Positions 10,187 through 19,177 are shown, numbered from the stretch's first letter. The stretch is 64,000 bases of DNA from Tepidicaulis marinus (GCF_000739695.1 NZ_BBIO01000004.1:62001-126000), one strand, 5' to 3'. Made by a program: numbers and translations. Notes: generated from the sequence alone by a model not told the origin.

Positions 10187-11480
10187 AGCGCAGCGCCTCC
10201 ACCGGATCGAGGGAAGCGGCCCGCCAGGAGGGATAAAGCGTCGCCACCACCGAAAGGAAGAGCGACATGCCCACCACGGCCATCACCTCGCCCGGCTCCA
10301 CCACCGCAGGCAGGCGCGAGAGGAAATAGATTTCCGGCGAGAAAAGCTCCGTGCCCAGGAGATTGGAGAGGCCCTGGCGCAGATTTTCGATATTCAGGCA
10401 GAAGACGAGGCCGAGCACGAAACCGGCCAGCGTGCCGCTTACCCCGATGCTCGCCCCGGTGATGAAGAAGACCCGCATCACCGAACCGCGCGAGGCGCCC
10501 ATGGTCCGCAGCACCGCAATGTCGCGCCCCTTGTCCTTCACCAGCATGATGAGGCCCGAGACGATGTTGAGCGAGGCAACGAGCAGAATGAGCGTCAGGA
10601 TCAGGAACATGACATTCCGCTCCACCTGCAGCGCGCTGAAAAAGCTCTGGTTGAGCTGCTGCCAGGTATAGACCTGCAAGGAGGGCCCGGCGGCCTGGGA
10701 AACGGGCAGGATGAAGTCGCGCACCTCGTCCGGGTTCTCGATCTTCACCTCGATAGCGGTCACGGCGCCCTCGCCGGTCTTAAAATAGCTCTGGGCATCG
10801 GCCAGCGGCATGAAAATGAAGCTCGCATCATATTCCGACATGCCGACTTCGAACACGGCCTTGATCGGATAGGAACGCACGCGCGGGGCGGTGCCGAACG
10901 GCGTTGCCGCGCCGCGCGGGGAAAGCAGCGTCACATTGTCCCCAAGCCTCAGCCCCAGCGAGCGGGCAAGGCGCGAGCCGATGGCAACGCCGCCGCCCTC
11001 ATCGAAACCGTCGAGCGAGCCGGCCAGAATGCCGCCTGAAACGGGGCCGAGCGCCTTCAGGTCCTCCTCGCGGATACCGCGCACCAGCGCGCCGCTGCCG
11101 CCATTCGCGCTTGAGGCCATAACCTGGCCTTCAACGAGCGGGCTGACATAAGTGACCCCGTCCACTTGACGGATCGATGCAACGCGTTCATCGAAGTCAC
11201 TGATATCACTTACATAACCGCGCACCATCATATGGCCGTTCAGGCCCAGGATCTTGCCCAGAAGCTCGATGCGGAAGCCGTTCATCACGGACATGACGAT
11301 AATCAGCGTCGCCACGCCCAGCATGATGCCGACAAAGGAAAACCCGGCAATGACGGAGATGAAGCCTTCCCGGCGCCGGGCGCGCAGATAGCGCAGCGAG
11401 AGCAGCCACTCGAAGGGAGAAAACGGCGCGGTCGCCTGTTTTTTCAGCGCCTCACCCATGCCGTTTTCCGCCTCCTGCAT
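10179..11480 (-). CDS. lolC: lipoprotein-releasing ABC transporter permease (LolC/E family)
   Basis: Membrane subunit that works with LolD. The 433-residue product has one N-terminal membrane helix (SVIAGFSFVGIMLGVATLII), a long periplasmic MacB-type domain, and three C-terminal helices including the conserved KDKGRDIAVLRTMGAS coupling region and the ending [18 protein letters not shown]. Only one permease gene is present, as in many alphaproteobacteria, where a single LolC/E-like protein is thought to form a homodimer. ATG 11480 has GAGGAG upstream. Confidence 0.94.
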   Translation of the reverse strand: MQEAENGMGEALKKQATAPFSPFEWLLSLRYLRARRREGFISVIAGFSFVGIMLGVATLIIVMSVMNGFRIELLGKILGLNGHMMVRGYVSDISDFDERVASIRQVDGVTYVSPLVEGQVMASSANGGSGALVRGIREEDLKALGPVSGGILAGSLDGFDEGGGVAIGSRLARSLGLRLGDNVTLLSPRGAATPFGTAPRVRSYPIKAVFEVGMSEYDASFIFMPLADAQSYFKTGEGAVTAIEVKIENPDEVRDFILPVSQAAGPSLQVYTWQQLNQSFFSALQVERNVMFLILTLILLVASLNIVSGLIMLVKDKGRDIAVLRTMGASRGSVMRVFFITGASIGVSGTLAGFVLGLVFCLNIENLRQGLSNLLGTELFSPEIYFLSRLPAVVEPGEVMAVVGMSLFLSVVATLYPSWRAASLDPVEALRYE

Positions 11481-11520
11481 TCCCGCTCCTCACGTAATAC
11501 TTTAAGACCCGGCTGCTTAC

Positions 11521-12840
11521 TCAGCCGATCAGCTTTTTGACAGCCGCATCCGCGCTCAGCTCCTCGCGGTTGCCGGTGGCGCGTTCTTTCAGCTCGACCA
11601 CACCGTTCTTGAGACCGCGCGGCCCCACCACAAGCTGCCAGGGCAGGCCGATCAGGTCCATGCCGGAGAACTTGGCGCCCGCCCGCTCGTCCCGGTCATC
11701 GTAGAGCACCTCGACACCGGCCTTCGTCAGCGTCGCATAGAGCTTGGCGCAAGCGGCATCCGTGTCCGCATCGCCCGATTTCAGATTGATGAGCCCCACT
11801 TTGAAAGGCGCCACGCTTTCCGGCCAGATGATTCCATCCTCATCATGGGAAGCTTCAATGATGGCGCCAAGAAGGCGGGACACACCAATGCCGTAGGAGC
11901 CCATCTGCACCGGCACATCCTTGCCGTCGGGCCCGGCAACAAGCGCGCCGAGGGGCTCGGAATATTTCGTGCCGAAGAAGAAGATATGTCCCACCTCGAT
12001 GCCGCGGGCGGACAGGCGGTTGCCCTCCGGCACATCCGCCTCGAATTTCGCCGCATCGTGCTTTTCATCGGTCGCGGCATAAAGCGAGGTGCGCTGCTCG
12101 ATGACCGGCGTGAGATCGGCCTCGTAGTCCACCTCATCACCGGGCGCGGGCATATCCACCAATGTGCGGTCGCAGAAAACCTCGGATTCGCCCGTTTCCG
12201 CCAGAATGATGAATTCGTGGCTCATATCCCCGCCGATGGGGCCCGTATCGGCGGCCATGGGAATGGCCTTCAGGCCCATGCGCGAGAAGGCGCGCAGATA
12301 AGAGATAAACATCTTCTGGTAGGACCGGCGCGCCGCCGCTTCATCCAAATCGAAGGAATAAGCGTCCTTCATCAGGAACTCTCGCCCCCGCATGACGCCG
12401 AAGCGCGGGCGGATCTCATCCCGGAACTTCCACTGGATATGATAGAGATTGCGCGGCAGATCGCGGTAGCTCTTCACCTCCCGGCGGAAGATATCCGTGA
12501 TCATTTCCTCGTTCGTCGGCCCGTAGAGCATCTCGCGCTCATGGCGGTCCTGAATGCGCAGCATCTCCTTGCCGTAGCTGTCATAGCGGCCCGACTGGCG
12601 CCAGAGATCGGCCGATTGCAGTGTCGGCATCAAAAGCTCGATCGCCCCTGCCCGGTCCATTTCCTCGCGCACGATCTGCTCGATCTTTTTCAGCACCCGG
12701 TGGCCGAGCGGCAGCCAAGCATAGATGCCGGCGCTCGTCTGGCGGATCATGCCGGCGCGCAGCATCAGCCGGTGCGAGACGATCTGCGCTTCGGCGGGAT
12801 TTTCTTTCAAGGTGGGCAGGAAATAATTGGAAAGGCGCAT
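11521..12840 (-). CDS. proS: prolyl-tRNA synthetase, short bacterial type
   Basis: Class II aminoacyl-tRNA synthetase charging tRNA-Pro. The 439-residue product starts [19 protein letters not shown] and carries the [20 protein letters not shown] region, motif 2 around [19 protein letters not shown], and motif 3 near [14 protein letters not shown], followed by the anticodon-binding domain. It lacks the roughly 180-residue editing insertion of the E. coli enzyme, as is usual in alphaproteobacteria. ATG 12840 matches homologues; the longer frame upstream is not used. Usual neighbours DUF1467 and mce lie more than 5 kb upstream here. Confidence 0.96.
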   Translation of the reverse strand: MRLSNYFLPTLKENPAEAQIVSHRLMLRAGMIRQTSAGIYAWLPLGHRVLKKIEQIVREEMDRAGAIELLMPTLQSADLWRQSGRYDSYGKEMLRIQDRHEREMLYGPTNEEMITDIFRREVKSYRDLPRNLYHIQWKFRDEIRPRFGVMRGREFLMKDAYSFDLDEAAARRSYQKMFISYLRAFSRMGLKAIPMAADTGPIGGDMSHEFIILAETGESEVFCDRTLVDMPAPGDEVDYEADLTPVIEQRTSLYAATDEKHDAAKFEADVPEGNRLSARGIEVGHIFFFGTKYSEPLGALVAGPDGKDVPVQMGSYGIGVSRLLGAIIEASHDEDGIIWPESVAPFKVGLINLKSGDADTDAACAKLYATLTKAGVEVLYDDRDERAGAKFSGMDLIGLPWQLVVGPRGLKNGVVELKERATGNREELSADAAVKKLIG

Positions 12841-12980
12841 GAGTTCTGACTGACCGGTTGGAGGGAGGCGGGCCCGCGCGGCAGCCGCGCGGCAAGTGGG
12901 CAAGTATTAGGGGCTAGACCGGCTTGAGGCAATGGGGCAAAGGCCGCCCTAAGCGGGTTGCTGACAGCCGGTATCCGCCG

Positions 12981-14780
12981 TCAATCAACCACGATCTCTG
13001 GCCCTTCTTGCGCCAGCGTGCCGCCGGAGGCGAGCTGCTCGGCTTTCAGCCGCGTGAGATAAGCCCGCATATCGACATCCGGCGGGGATTTGACGCCCCG
13101 GCCCGTATAGACCTCATGCGGCCCCGCCTCGAGTTCGGCGGGCGTATAATCCATGGAAACGTCATAGGTCCGGTCGATCTGGTTGCGCAAAAAGCGCTGG
13201 GCTTCGTACCAGCGCTGCTTGGCCGGCCCATCCGGGCAGGAGGAAAGCTCCTCGGCGCTTTGCGCGCCCCAGCGCCGCTCGACACATTGATAAGGATCGA
13301 AGGAAAGATCGAAGAGCCGGTTCATTACGTCTTCGGTGCTCAAGGTCACTGGCTTGCCGTTGGTGCGGATATAGGTGGTCTTGCAGCTTTCGCTCTGCGC
13401 CTCGAAAGCGGCGATGAGATCGCCTGCCAGGTCATTCCCCTCATAAGACACCGTGCTCACGCCCTGGCGGTGCATTTTCACCATGGCCTCGATCTGGTCG
13501 CGCATCTCCTTGAAGGAGGTTTTGAGGCGGGCATCGCGGGAAGGCGTCGAATAAAGCTCCCAATAGCCGTAGGTGCCGTAAATATTTTCCGGCAGGCGCG
13601 CGGGCGCCTCCATGCGGTGGATATTGTTCATCAGCGCCTGCTCGACCGCGTCTTTGCGCGCGCGGATGTCGTAGCAAAGCGAGCGCATCATGGCCTGCAT
13701 CTCGCTGACCGGGTTCAGCGTCAGATCGCCCTTGGCCATGACCGAGCGGATATAATGGTAATAATCGAGCTCCTCGCCCTTATGGACGAACGTGGCATTG
13801 CGCCAATTGCCGCTCGGATTGGTCTCAGTACCCAGATATTGCTCAAGGGAAAAGTCTTCGAGCTCGCTATTCAGCGGCGCTTCGATATGCCCGCCCACAT
13901 AAGTCCCGTCAGCCCGGCGCGTCGCCCCCACAAGGCGCTGGGGACGCCAGTTCTTGAAATTCGTGCCGAGCTCCGGCTTCGTGCGCAGGAAGTTGCGCCC
14001 GTAAAAAGAGCGGGAGACGGAATTGTCCGGGTGGGCGGAGATATTGAGAATGCGCCCGTCATCTTCCACCCGCCAGACCATGGCGACATGGCCGTTCACA
14101 TCGTAAAGCACCGTGCCGGGGCGGATGCTCTCTCGGGTGATTTCGGGCGAATAAAAGTCGGTGAAATTCTGCGCGTCATCCGCGTCCGCATGATGGCGGT
14201 ACATGGCGGTGGAAACCGCATTGCGCATCTCCACGATGAGCGGCAGCGCGGGCACGCCCTGCGCCGTTGCCGGCACGGTCTTTCTTGCCGTGACGCGGTT
14301 GCCGTTCGAGGTGTAGCGGATATCGGAGAAATAGCCGGTCGTGGAGTTCACACCGATCGCATAGGAAAACGGCAGCCCGTTCTTCCAGGCATAATAGGCG
14401 CGCAGTACATAAGGAAAGTCCGCGCAGTCTGAGCGGAAGCGCAGGCCCCGTGGGTCGGTGCTACGGTAAGGGTTCGCCGGGCTTCGCAGGCACTCATCCA
14501 CCGTCCAGCAATCGGCAGCGCCAAGCGCCTCGACGAATTCGCTGAAGCCTCTCTCGTCCGCCGGGGACCATTCGGTCTTCGTGATCTTCCAATTATAGGA
14601 GCGGGCCGCCGCCTCGCCGGGGCCGCCCAAGGCGCCGCCCAGAAGAAGCGCGCCGCTCAACGCGGCTAATCCCGCCATGCGCGCCAATCTTTGGCTAAGA
14701 CTTCTGGCCCCTTGCCCGCCTGATTTTTCCGGTCCTGCCTGCCCGGCCCTTCTGGCCGCGGCGATGCCTGTCGCGCGCAT
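12981..14780 (-). CDS. secreted NlpC/P60-like cysteine hydrolase candidate
   Basis: A 599-residue protein with an N-terminal signal segment (AGLAALSGALLLGGALG, cleavage likely after the Ala-rich stretch). I do not recognise the family by name. Near residue 118 it has RSDCADFPYVLRAYYAW and near residue 231 NGHVAMVWRVEDDG: a Cys at a helix start and a His in a strand, the layout of NlpC/P60 and related papain-like amidases that cut cell-wall peptides. The remaining 350 residues are rich in aromatic and charged residues and lack a known motif. ATG 14780 is preferred because it is followed directly by the Arg-rich signal region. It is part of the accessory insert between proS and DUF1467. Confidence 0.6.
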   Translation of the reverse strand: MRATGIAAARRAGQAGPEKSGGQGARSLSQRLARMAGLAALSGALLLGGALGGPGEAAARSYNWKITKTEWSPADERGFSEFVEALGAADCWTVDECLRSPANPYRSTDPRGLRFRSDCADFPYVLRAYYAWKNGLPFSYAIGVNSTTGYFSDIRYTSNGNRVTARKTVPATAQGVPALPLIVEMRNAVSTAMYRHHADADDAQNFTDFYSPEITRESIRPGTVLYDVNGHVAMVWRVEDDGRILNISAHPDNSVSRSFYGRNFLRTKPELGTNFKNWRPQRLVGATRRADGTYVGGHIEAPLNSELEDFSLEQYLGTETNPSGNWRNATFVHKGEELDYYHYIRSVMAKGDLTLNPVSEMQAMMRSLCYDIRARKDAVEQALMNNIHRMEAPARLPENIYGTYGYWELYSTPSRDARLKTSFKEMRDQIEAMVKMHRQGVSTVSYEGNDLAGDLIAAFEAQSESCKTTYIRTNGKPVTLSTEDVMNRLFDLSFDPYQCVERRWGAQSAEELSSCPDGPAKQRWYEAQRFLRNQIDRTYDVSMDYTPAELEAGPHEVYTGRGVKSPPDVDMRAYLTRLKAEQLASGGTLAQEGPEIVVD

Positions 14781-14872
14781 GATGCCCCCGCATGTGATGT
14801 GCAGGCAGGGTGCGAGGCTCACTGTCCCAAGTCAAGACAGTGGCTGCCGGTCAGGGCGGGCGGTGAAAACGA

Positions 14873-15334
14873 TTATTTCTTGGCGTTGCGGGCCGCACAC
14901 GCCGCATAAAGAGCCTTTTCGTGCAGCCAGACCATTTCCTCGCCATCGAGCAGGACTTTGCCCGTCTCCGGCTCATAGGTAATGGTGGCGACAGGCAGAC
15001 CGGTCTGGCCTTTATATTTATCGGACAGGCTTTCCGGCGTGATTTCCACGTCGAACTGATAGATCGGCCGCAGGCTGTAAGATGACGGGTTCAGATCGGC
15101 GCTCGCCACCTGCTTGCCCGTGGTGCTGACGCCCGGCTGATAGGCCACATTGGCCGCCGGCACATGCTCCGTGACCAGAGCGCAGGCCGGATCGCTGATT
15201 TCAACGATTTCAGGGCGTGTACGTGAAGCTTCCAATTTACTGGCGCTAACGCCAGGTTCCGTGGAAGTGCCATCTCCTTGGGAGACCATGCCAGCGAATA
15301 GGATCGCGGCGAGCTGTGCTTGTCCGTTCATCAT
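14873..15334 (-). CDS. small secreted protein of unknown function
   Basis: 153 residues. The N-terminus (MMNGQAQLAAILFAGMVSQG) is hydrophobic enough for a weak signal peptide. The mature part has two or three Cys (DPACALVTEHVPAA; YAACAARN near the end) and a VEITPESLSDKYKG segment; no catalytic motif is visible. It reads towards the NlpC/P60-like gene with a 92-base spacer, so the two may be co-transcribed and both act outside the cytoplasm. No known function; real-gene status rests on codon use, length and signal-like start. Confidence 0.6.
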   Translation of the reverse strand: MMNGQAQLAAILFAGMVSQGDGTSTEPGVSASKLEASRTRPEIVEISDPACALVTEHVPAANVAYQPGVSTTGKQVASADLNPSSYSLRPIYQFDVEITPESLSDKYKGQTGLPVATITYEPETGKVLLDGEEMVWLHEKALYAACAARNAKK

Positions 15335-15428
15335 CCCCAGATTAATGCCGGTTCTTTAAAAAAGGCTTTGCCCCAGACGGCGCCTTTTCAAAAAGTATAT
15401 GAAACACTTTCCGATAAAGCTAATCGAT

Positions 15429-15445
15429 TCTGCCTGAACGGCAGA
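15429..15445. promoter_or_regulatory. inverted repeat in the permease promoter region
   Basis: TCTGCC and GGCAGA form a perfect 6-bp inverted repeat around TGAAC, about 65 bases before the permease ATG and about 20 bases upstream of a TATAAA (15464-15469) that could serve as a -10 box. Its position suggests an operator over the -35 region of the permease gene. The regulator is unknown. Confidence 0.35.
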
Positions 15446-15510
15446 TGAAAAGCCTCAGCGGCATATAAAAAAAGCCTAACGCGGGCGGGGACCGGGGGAT
15501 ATAAGTCAAA

Positions 15511-16830
15511 ATGGCGCATGCTGATGATTTCCGCACATACTTTCAGATTTCTGCGCGCGGATCGGGCCTGCGGCAAGAGATAACAGCCGGTCTCACTACC
15601 TTTCTGACCATGGCCTATATCGTCGCCGTCAATCCGCTGATCCTGGCGGAGGCCGGTATGGACAAGAATGCGGTCTTCGTCGCCACTTGTCTTGCAGCTG
15701 CCTTCGGCTCCCTTTTAATGGGACTATATGCAAACTTGCCCATCGCCCAGGCGCCCGGCATGGGGCTCAACGCCTATTTCGCTTTCACCGTTGTACCCGC
15801 GCTGGGCGGCGACTGGCGCATCGCGCTCGGCTGTGTCTTTTTCTCCGGCCTCATCTTTCTGGCGCTTTCCGCCTCGCCTTTCCGCGAAAAGATGATCAAC
15901 GCCATTCCCGCTTCCCAGAAACAGGCCATCGCAGCGGGGATCGGACTCTTTCTTGCTTTTATCGGGCTGCAGAATGCCGGGATCGTCACCGCCTCTCCGG
16001 CCACGCTCGTCAAGCTAGGCGATATGTCCCGGCCCGAAGTCTGGCTCGCAGCAGGCGGTTTTCTTGCCATGGGCGCACTTTATGCGCGCAAGCTGCCGGG
16101 CGCGGTGCTTGGCGTCATTCTGCTCCTCACGCTGATTGCCGGAACTACCGGGCTGAGCACGCCGGATGCGGGAGCGGATGGCGGCTTCATCTCCCTGCCG
16201 CCCTCGCTCCTGCCCACCTTCCTGGAGCTCGATTTGGCCGGCGCGCTTGGCGTGGGGCTCGTCACGGTCATCTTCGTCTTTCTGCTGGTCGATCTTCTGG
16301 ACACAGCGGGCACGCTTGTCGCCGTCGCCGCCCGGGCCGGGTTCATCGACGGGCAAGGCCGCCTCATCGGCATGAAAAAGGCCATGATCGCGGATTCGGC
16401 GGCGACGTCCGTCGGCGCGCTGCTCGGCACCTCCACTACCACCTCCTATATCGAAAGCACCTCGGGCATCGAGGCGGGCGGGCGCACCGGCCTCACCGCC
16501 ATCGTCACGGGCCTTGCCTTTCTGGCCTGCCTCTTCTTCGCGCCCCTGATCGGGGCAGTGCCGGGCTTTGCAACAGCCCCCGCCCTCATTCTCGTCGCCT
16601 GCCTGATGATGCAGGGCCTCGGGAAAGTCGATTGGGGCGAGACGAGCGAAGCTATTCCCGCCACCGTCACGCTGATTGCTATTCCCCTCACCTTTTCCAT
16701 CGCGACGGGGATCGGGCTCGGGATCATCACCTATGCCGCGCTCAAGGCGCTGACGGGGCAGGCCCGGCAGGTCCATCCCGTCCTTTGGGGGCTGGCCGCG
16801 GCCTTCGCCATCAAGCTCGCCGTGGCATAA
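15511..16830 (+). CDS. NCS2 family guanine/hypoxanthine-type permease
   Basis: Inner-membrane purine:proton symporter of the AzgA/PbuG branch. The 439-residue product has about 12-14 membrane helices and the family's marks: QEITAGLTTFLTMAYIVAVN at the start, NLPIAQAPGMGLNAYFAF in helix 3, LLVDLLDTAGTLVAVA in helix 8, and LLGTSTTTSYIESTSGIEAG in the helix-10 substrate region. Those motifs separate it from the xanthine/uracil branch. It is the only plus-strand gene in a long minus-strand block and has its own upstream region. Substrate (guanine, hypoxanthine or adenine) cannot be told from sequence alone. Confidence 0.92.
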   Translation: MAHADDFRTYFQISARGSGLRQEITAGLTTFLTMAYIVAVNPLILAEAGMDKNAVFVATCLAAAFGSLLMGLYANLPIAQAPGMGLNAYFAFTVVPALGGDWRIALGCVFFSGLIFLALSASPFREKMINAIPASQKQAIAAGIGLFLAFIGLQNAGIVTASPATLVKLGDMSRPEVWLAAGGFLAMGALYARKLPGAVLGVILLLTLIAGTTGLSTPDAGADGGFISLPPSLLPTFLELDLAGALGVGLVTVIFVFLLVDLLDTAGTLVAVAARAGFIDGQGRLIGMKKAMIADSAATSVGALLGTSTTTSYIESTSGIEAGGRTGLTAIVTGLAFLACLFFAPLIGAVPGFATAPALILVACLMMQGLGKVDWGETSEAIPATVTLIAIPLTFSIATGIGLGIITYAALKALTGQARQVHPVLWGLAAAFAIKLAVA

Positions 16831-16900
16831 ACTTACGCTGACACCCCTGTAAGTATGCCGCTTATTACCCGGAAAGTGTCATAGTTCTTTAAAAATTGCG

Positions 16901-16929
16901 TAGACACACTCTGCACCCCTCCATATACT
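16901..16929 (+). promoter_or_regulatory. predicted strong sigma-70 promoter of a small RNA
   Basis: TAGACA (16901-16906) and TATACT (16924-16929) are 17 bases apart, matching the consensus at 5 of 6 positions in each box. No ORF follows; instead a structured stretch and an intrinsic terminator follow within 150 bases. Confidence 0.65.
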
Positions 16930-16935
16930 CCCGGC

Positions 16936-17081
16936 ATACAAAAAGGGGCCTGCCAAAGAGCAGTCCAAGTTTAGGGAGGAGAACACCCGGCACGAAACAA
17001 AAGTTTCGTCCCTCTTCTGAGGCCCGGGTGGGCGAGTGACTGGAGCAAGGCGCGGTATCCGCAGCCTTGCTTTCTTTTTTT
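16936..17081 (+). ncRNA. candidate intergenic small RNA, about 145 nt
   Basis: Transcript bounded by the promoter at 16901-16929 and the terminator at 17045-17081. Foldable elements in order: a short stem around 16948-16967 (CTGC/GCAG core), a single-stranded purine tract GGGAGGAG (16974-16981), an outer stem CACCCGG (16984-16990) with CCGGGTG (17024-17030) enclosing a perfect hairpin ACGAAAC-AAAA-GTTTCGT and a small CCTC-TTCT-GAGG hairpin, then the terminator. No ORF of note. It does not resemble 4.5S, 6S or tmRNA by the motifs I know. It lies between the permease gene and chrA, convergent with chrA. Confidence 0.6.
17045..17081 (+). terminator. intrinsic terminator of the candidate small RNA
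   Basis: GCAAGGC-GCGG, a TAT loop, then CCGC-A-GCCTTGC: an 11-bp stem with one bulge, followed by TTTCTTTTTTT. The U-run is only on the plus strand, so it serves the plus-strand transcript rather than chrA. Confidence 0.85.
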
Positions 17082-17112
17082 GGGCGACACGTGTCTGCCA
17101 ATTTCCGAAAAT

Positions 17113-18324
17113 CTAGAGCAGCACCGCCCCGGCCAGCGCCGCCGCCGCCACGACCAGCCATTGCGGCACTTTGGCGAAATAAAGCGCGCCGAGACCGCCA
17201 ATGGCGATGAGCGCTGCAGGCAGGCTCTTTACCCCTTCCAGAAGCACCGGGTCGTAAAAGGCCGCTGCCAGCAGGCCGACAACCGCCGCATTCACCCCGG
17301 CAAGCCCCCGGCGCAGCGCCGCATTCTCCCGCAGCCCCGCCCAGAACGGCAGAACGCCGAGCAACAACAAGGCGGAAGGCAGGAATATCGCGATAAGCGC
17401 CAGCGCCGCCCCGAGCGGGCCGGTAACCGCCCCTTCCGAGGCATATCCCAGAAACGCGGCGAAGGTGAAAAGCGGGCCCGGCACCGCCTGAGCCGCGCCA
17501 TAACCCGCCAGAAAATCCGCCTCGCTCACAAAGCCGGTCGAGACCATCTCGCTTTGGAGAAGCGGCAGCACCACATGGCCGCCGCCAAAGACGAGAGAGC
17601 CTGCCCGGTAGAACTTGTCGATCAGCGCCGCCGCAGGGCCGCCCTCGATGGCCGCGAGCGGCAGAAGCGCCAGCAGCGCGGCAAAGGCGGCAAGGGCGGC
17701 GAGCGCCCCTTTGCGCGGCAGGGTATTGAGCACGCCCGGCGCCTCCCCCGCGCCATTCGAGTCTTCCTTAAGGAAAAGCCAGCCCAGCGCTCCGCCCCCA
17801 AGAAGTACCAGGACGGGGGTCATGGGATGGGGCGCGAGGACCAGCGGAAAGAAGCCAAGGATGGCAAGCGCGCCGCGCGGCAGATCCGGCGTCAGGCTTT
17901 TTGCCATGCCGATCAGCGCCTGGGCGACGACGGCGGCAGCGGCCGCTTTCAGCCCGAGGAGCCAGCCCGTCTCGGCCGAAGGCTGCAGCACGGCAAGCCC
18001 GGCAGCGAACCCGGCAAGCAGAAGCGCGGAGGGAAGTGTGAAGGCGGTCCAGGCCGCCGCCATGCCGGGAAGGCCGGCCCGGTGCAGGCCGATTCCCATG
18101 CCCACCTGGCTGGAGGCCGGGCCCGGCAGCACCTGGCAGAGCGCCACGAGATCGGCGTAAGCCGCCTCGCTCAGCCAGGCGCGCCGCGAAACGAATGCCT
18201 CACGGAAATAGCCCAGATGCGCCACAGGCCCGCCAAAGCTGGTGAGCCCCAAAACCAGAAATGCTTTGAAAACGTCCCAGGCGCTGCCTTGCGCTTGGGG
18301 TCCTGCCGCCCCTTCTGCCGCCAT
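17113..18324 (-). CDS. chrA: chromate transporter (ChrA family, two-domain)
   Basis: Membrane protein of the chromate ion transporter family; characterised members expel chromate. The 403-residue product is the long type with two homologous halves: the first has LTSFGGPVAHLGYFREAFV and CQVLPGPASSQVGMGIG, the second FGGGHVVLPLLQSEMV and AQAVPGPLFTFAAFLG. Ribosome-binding site GAGGGAAG precedes ATG 18324. It lies between DUF1467 and the candidate small RNA, an unusual place for chrA, and is part of the accessory insert. The substrate in this organism is inferred from family only. Confidence 0.92.
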   Translation of the reverse strand: MAAEGAAGPQAQGSAWDVFKAFLVLGLTSFGGPVAHLGYFREAFVSRRAWLSEAAYADLVALCQVLPGPASSQVGMGIGLHRAGLPGMAAAWTAFTLPSALLLAGFAAGLAVLQPSAETGWLLGLKAAAAAVVAQALIGMAKSLTPDLPRGALAILGFFPLVLAPHPMTPVLVLLGGGALGWLFLKEDSNGAGEAPGVLNTLPRKGALAALAAFAALLALLPLAAIEGGPAAALIDKFYRAGSLVFGGGHVVLPLLQSEMVSTGFVSEADFLAGYGAAQAVPGPLFTFAAFLGYASEGAVTGPLGAALALIAIFLPSALLLLGVLPFWAGLRENAALRRGLAGVNAAVVGLLAAAFYDPVLLEGVKSLPAALIAIGGLGALYFAKVPQWLVVAAAALAGAVLL

Positions 18325-18398
18325 CTTCCCTCGCCGCTTTTATCCCTCTTGATAAGGCCCCAAGTATGACAGGCACATCACAGAGCGGGGATAAGTCT

Positions 18399-18683
18399 CT
18401 AGCGCACCGGTTCGAATTTCGGGAAGAAGGGAATGTCGTCCAGCGTCATGCCGGAATAATAAAGCAGCCAATGAACGGCAAGATAGATCACGGCAGCGGC
18501 AATGGTCGTCGCGATCACCTTGCGCAGCAGAAGCGGCCTGACCGGCGCGCCGTCTTCGGTGCCGGGCACCGTCTGCCCCATTTCCCCTTGCGAGCGCACG
18601 CCCCAGGGAAGCACGGCAAACAGCACCAGCCACCAGATCACCGCGTAAATGGCGGCAGCTTGAATGAAATCGGTCAGGCTCAT
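18399..18683 (-). CDS. DUF1467 family membrane protein
   Basis: A 94-residue protein with two membrane helices (AAIYAVIWWLVLFAVLPWGV and IATTIAAAVIYLAVHWLLYY). The loop has GVRSQGEMGQTVPGTEDGAP, the family's conserved part. DUF1467 proteins are nearly always beside mce in alphaproteobacteria; here the start is 10 bases after the mce stop. Function unknown. Confidence 0.9.
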   Translation of the reverse strand: MSLTDFIQAAAIYAVIWWLVLFAVLPWGVRSQGEMGQTVPGTEDGAPVRPLLLRKVIATTIAAAVIYLAVHWLLYYSGMTLDDIPFFPKFEPVR

Positions 18684-18693
18684 TCCTACGTCC

Positions 18694-19098
18694 TTAAACC
18701 TGCTCCAGCTCGATCAAGGTGCCGTTGAAATCCTTCGGGTGAAGGAAGATCACGGGCTTGCCATGGGCGCCGATTTTCGGCTCGCCCGTGCCGGTGATGG
18801 TCGCGCCTTTTTCGCGCATCTGATCGCGGGCGGCCATGATGTCTTCCACTTCGTAGCAGACGTGATGGATGCCGCCTTTCGGGTTTTTCTTCAGATAGCT
18901 GAGGATCGGAGAATCGTCTCCCAGCGGCTCCAGCAATTCGATCTTGGTGTTTTCCAGTTCGACGAAAACGGTCGTCACGCCGTGGTCCGGCTGCGGCACG
19001 GCCTCGGACACTTTCGCGCCCAACGTGTCGCGGTAAACGGCGGCGGCTTCTTCCATATTGGGAACGGCGATCGCTACATGGTTCAAACGGCCCAGCAT
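18694..19098 (-). CDS. mce: methylmalonyl-CoA epimerase
   Basis: Glyoxalase-fold enzyme that interconverts (R)- and (S)-methylmalonyl-CoA in propionate and branched-chain catabolism. The 134-residue product has LNHVAIAVPNMEEA (metal-binding His), ELLEPLGDDSPI, GGIHHVCYEVEDI (His), and FLHPKDFNGTLIELEQ (metal-binding Glu). AAGGAG precedes ATG 19098. The rnj terminator just upstream suggests a separate transcript from the nuo-birA-rnj operon. Confidence 0.95.
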   Translation of the reverse strand: MLGRLNHVAIAVPNMEEAAAVYRDTLGAKVSEAVPQPDHGVTTVFVELENTKIELLEPLGDDSPILSYLKKNPKGGIHHVCYEVEDIMAARDQMREKGATITGTGEPKIGAHGKPVIFLHPKDFNGTLIELEQV

Positions 19099-19134
19099 CG
19101 AAACTCTCCTTCAGAACAGCAAATATGTGTTGCC

Positions 19135-19177
19135 GCAAAACTAGAGCGCTTGGCCTAAAGGGGCAAGCACAGGCTCT
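19135..19177 (-). terminator. terminator after rnj
   Basis: On the minus strand AGAGC ... GCTTG, loop, CAAGC GCTCT, then AGTTTTG: a two-part stem (5 + 5 bp with a 4-base bulge) right after the rnj stop codon, followed by a short U-run. Confidence 0.55.

Noticed and set aside
15335-15510. Purine riboswitch before the purine permease
   Set aside because: No conserved loop motifs of the purine aptamer and no terminator/anti-terminator near the ATG; only the inverted repeat is visible.
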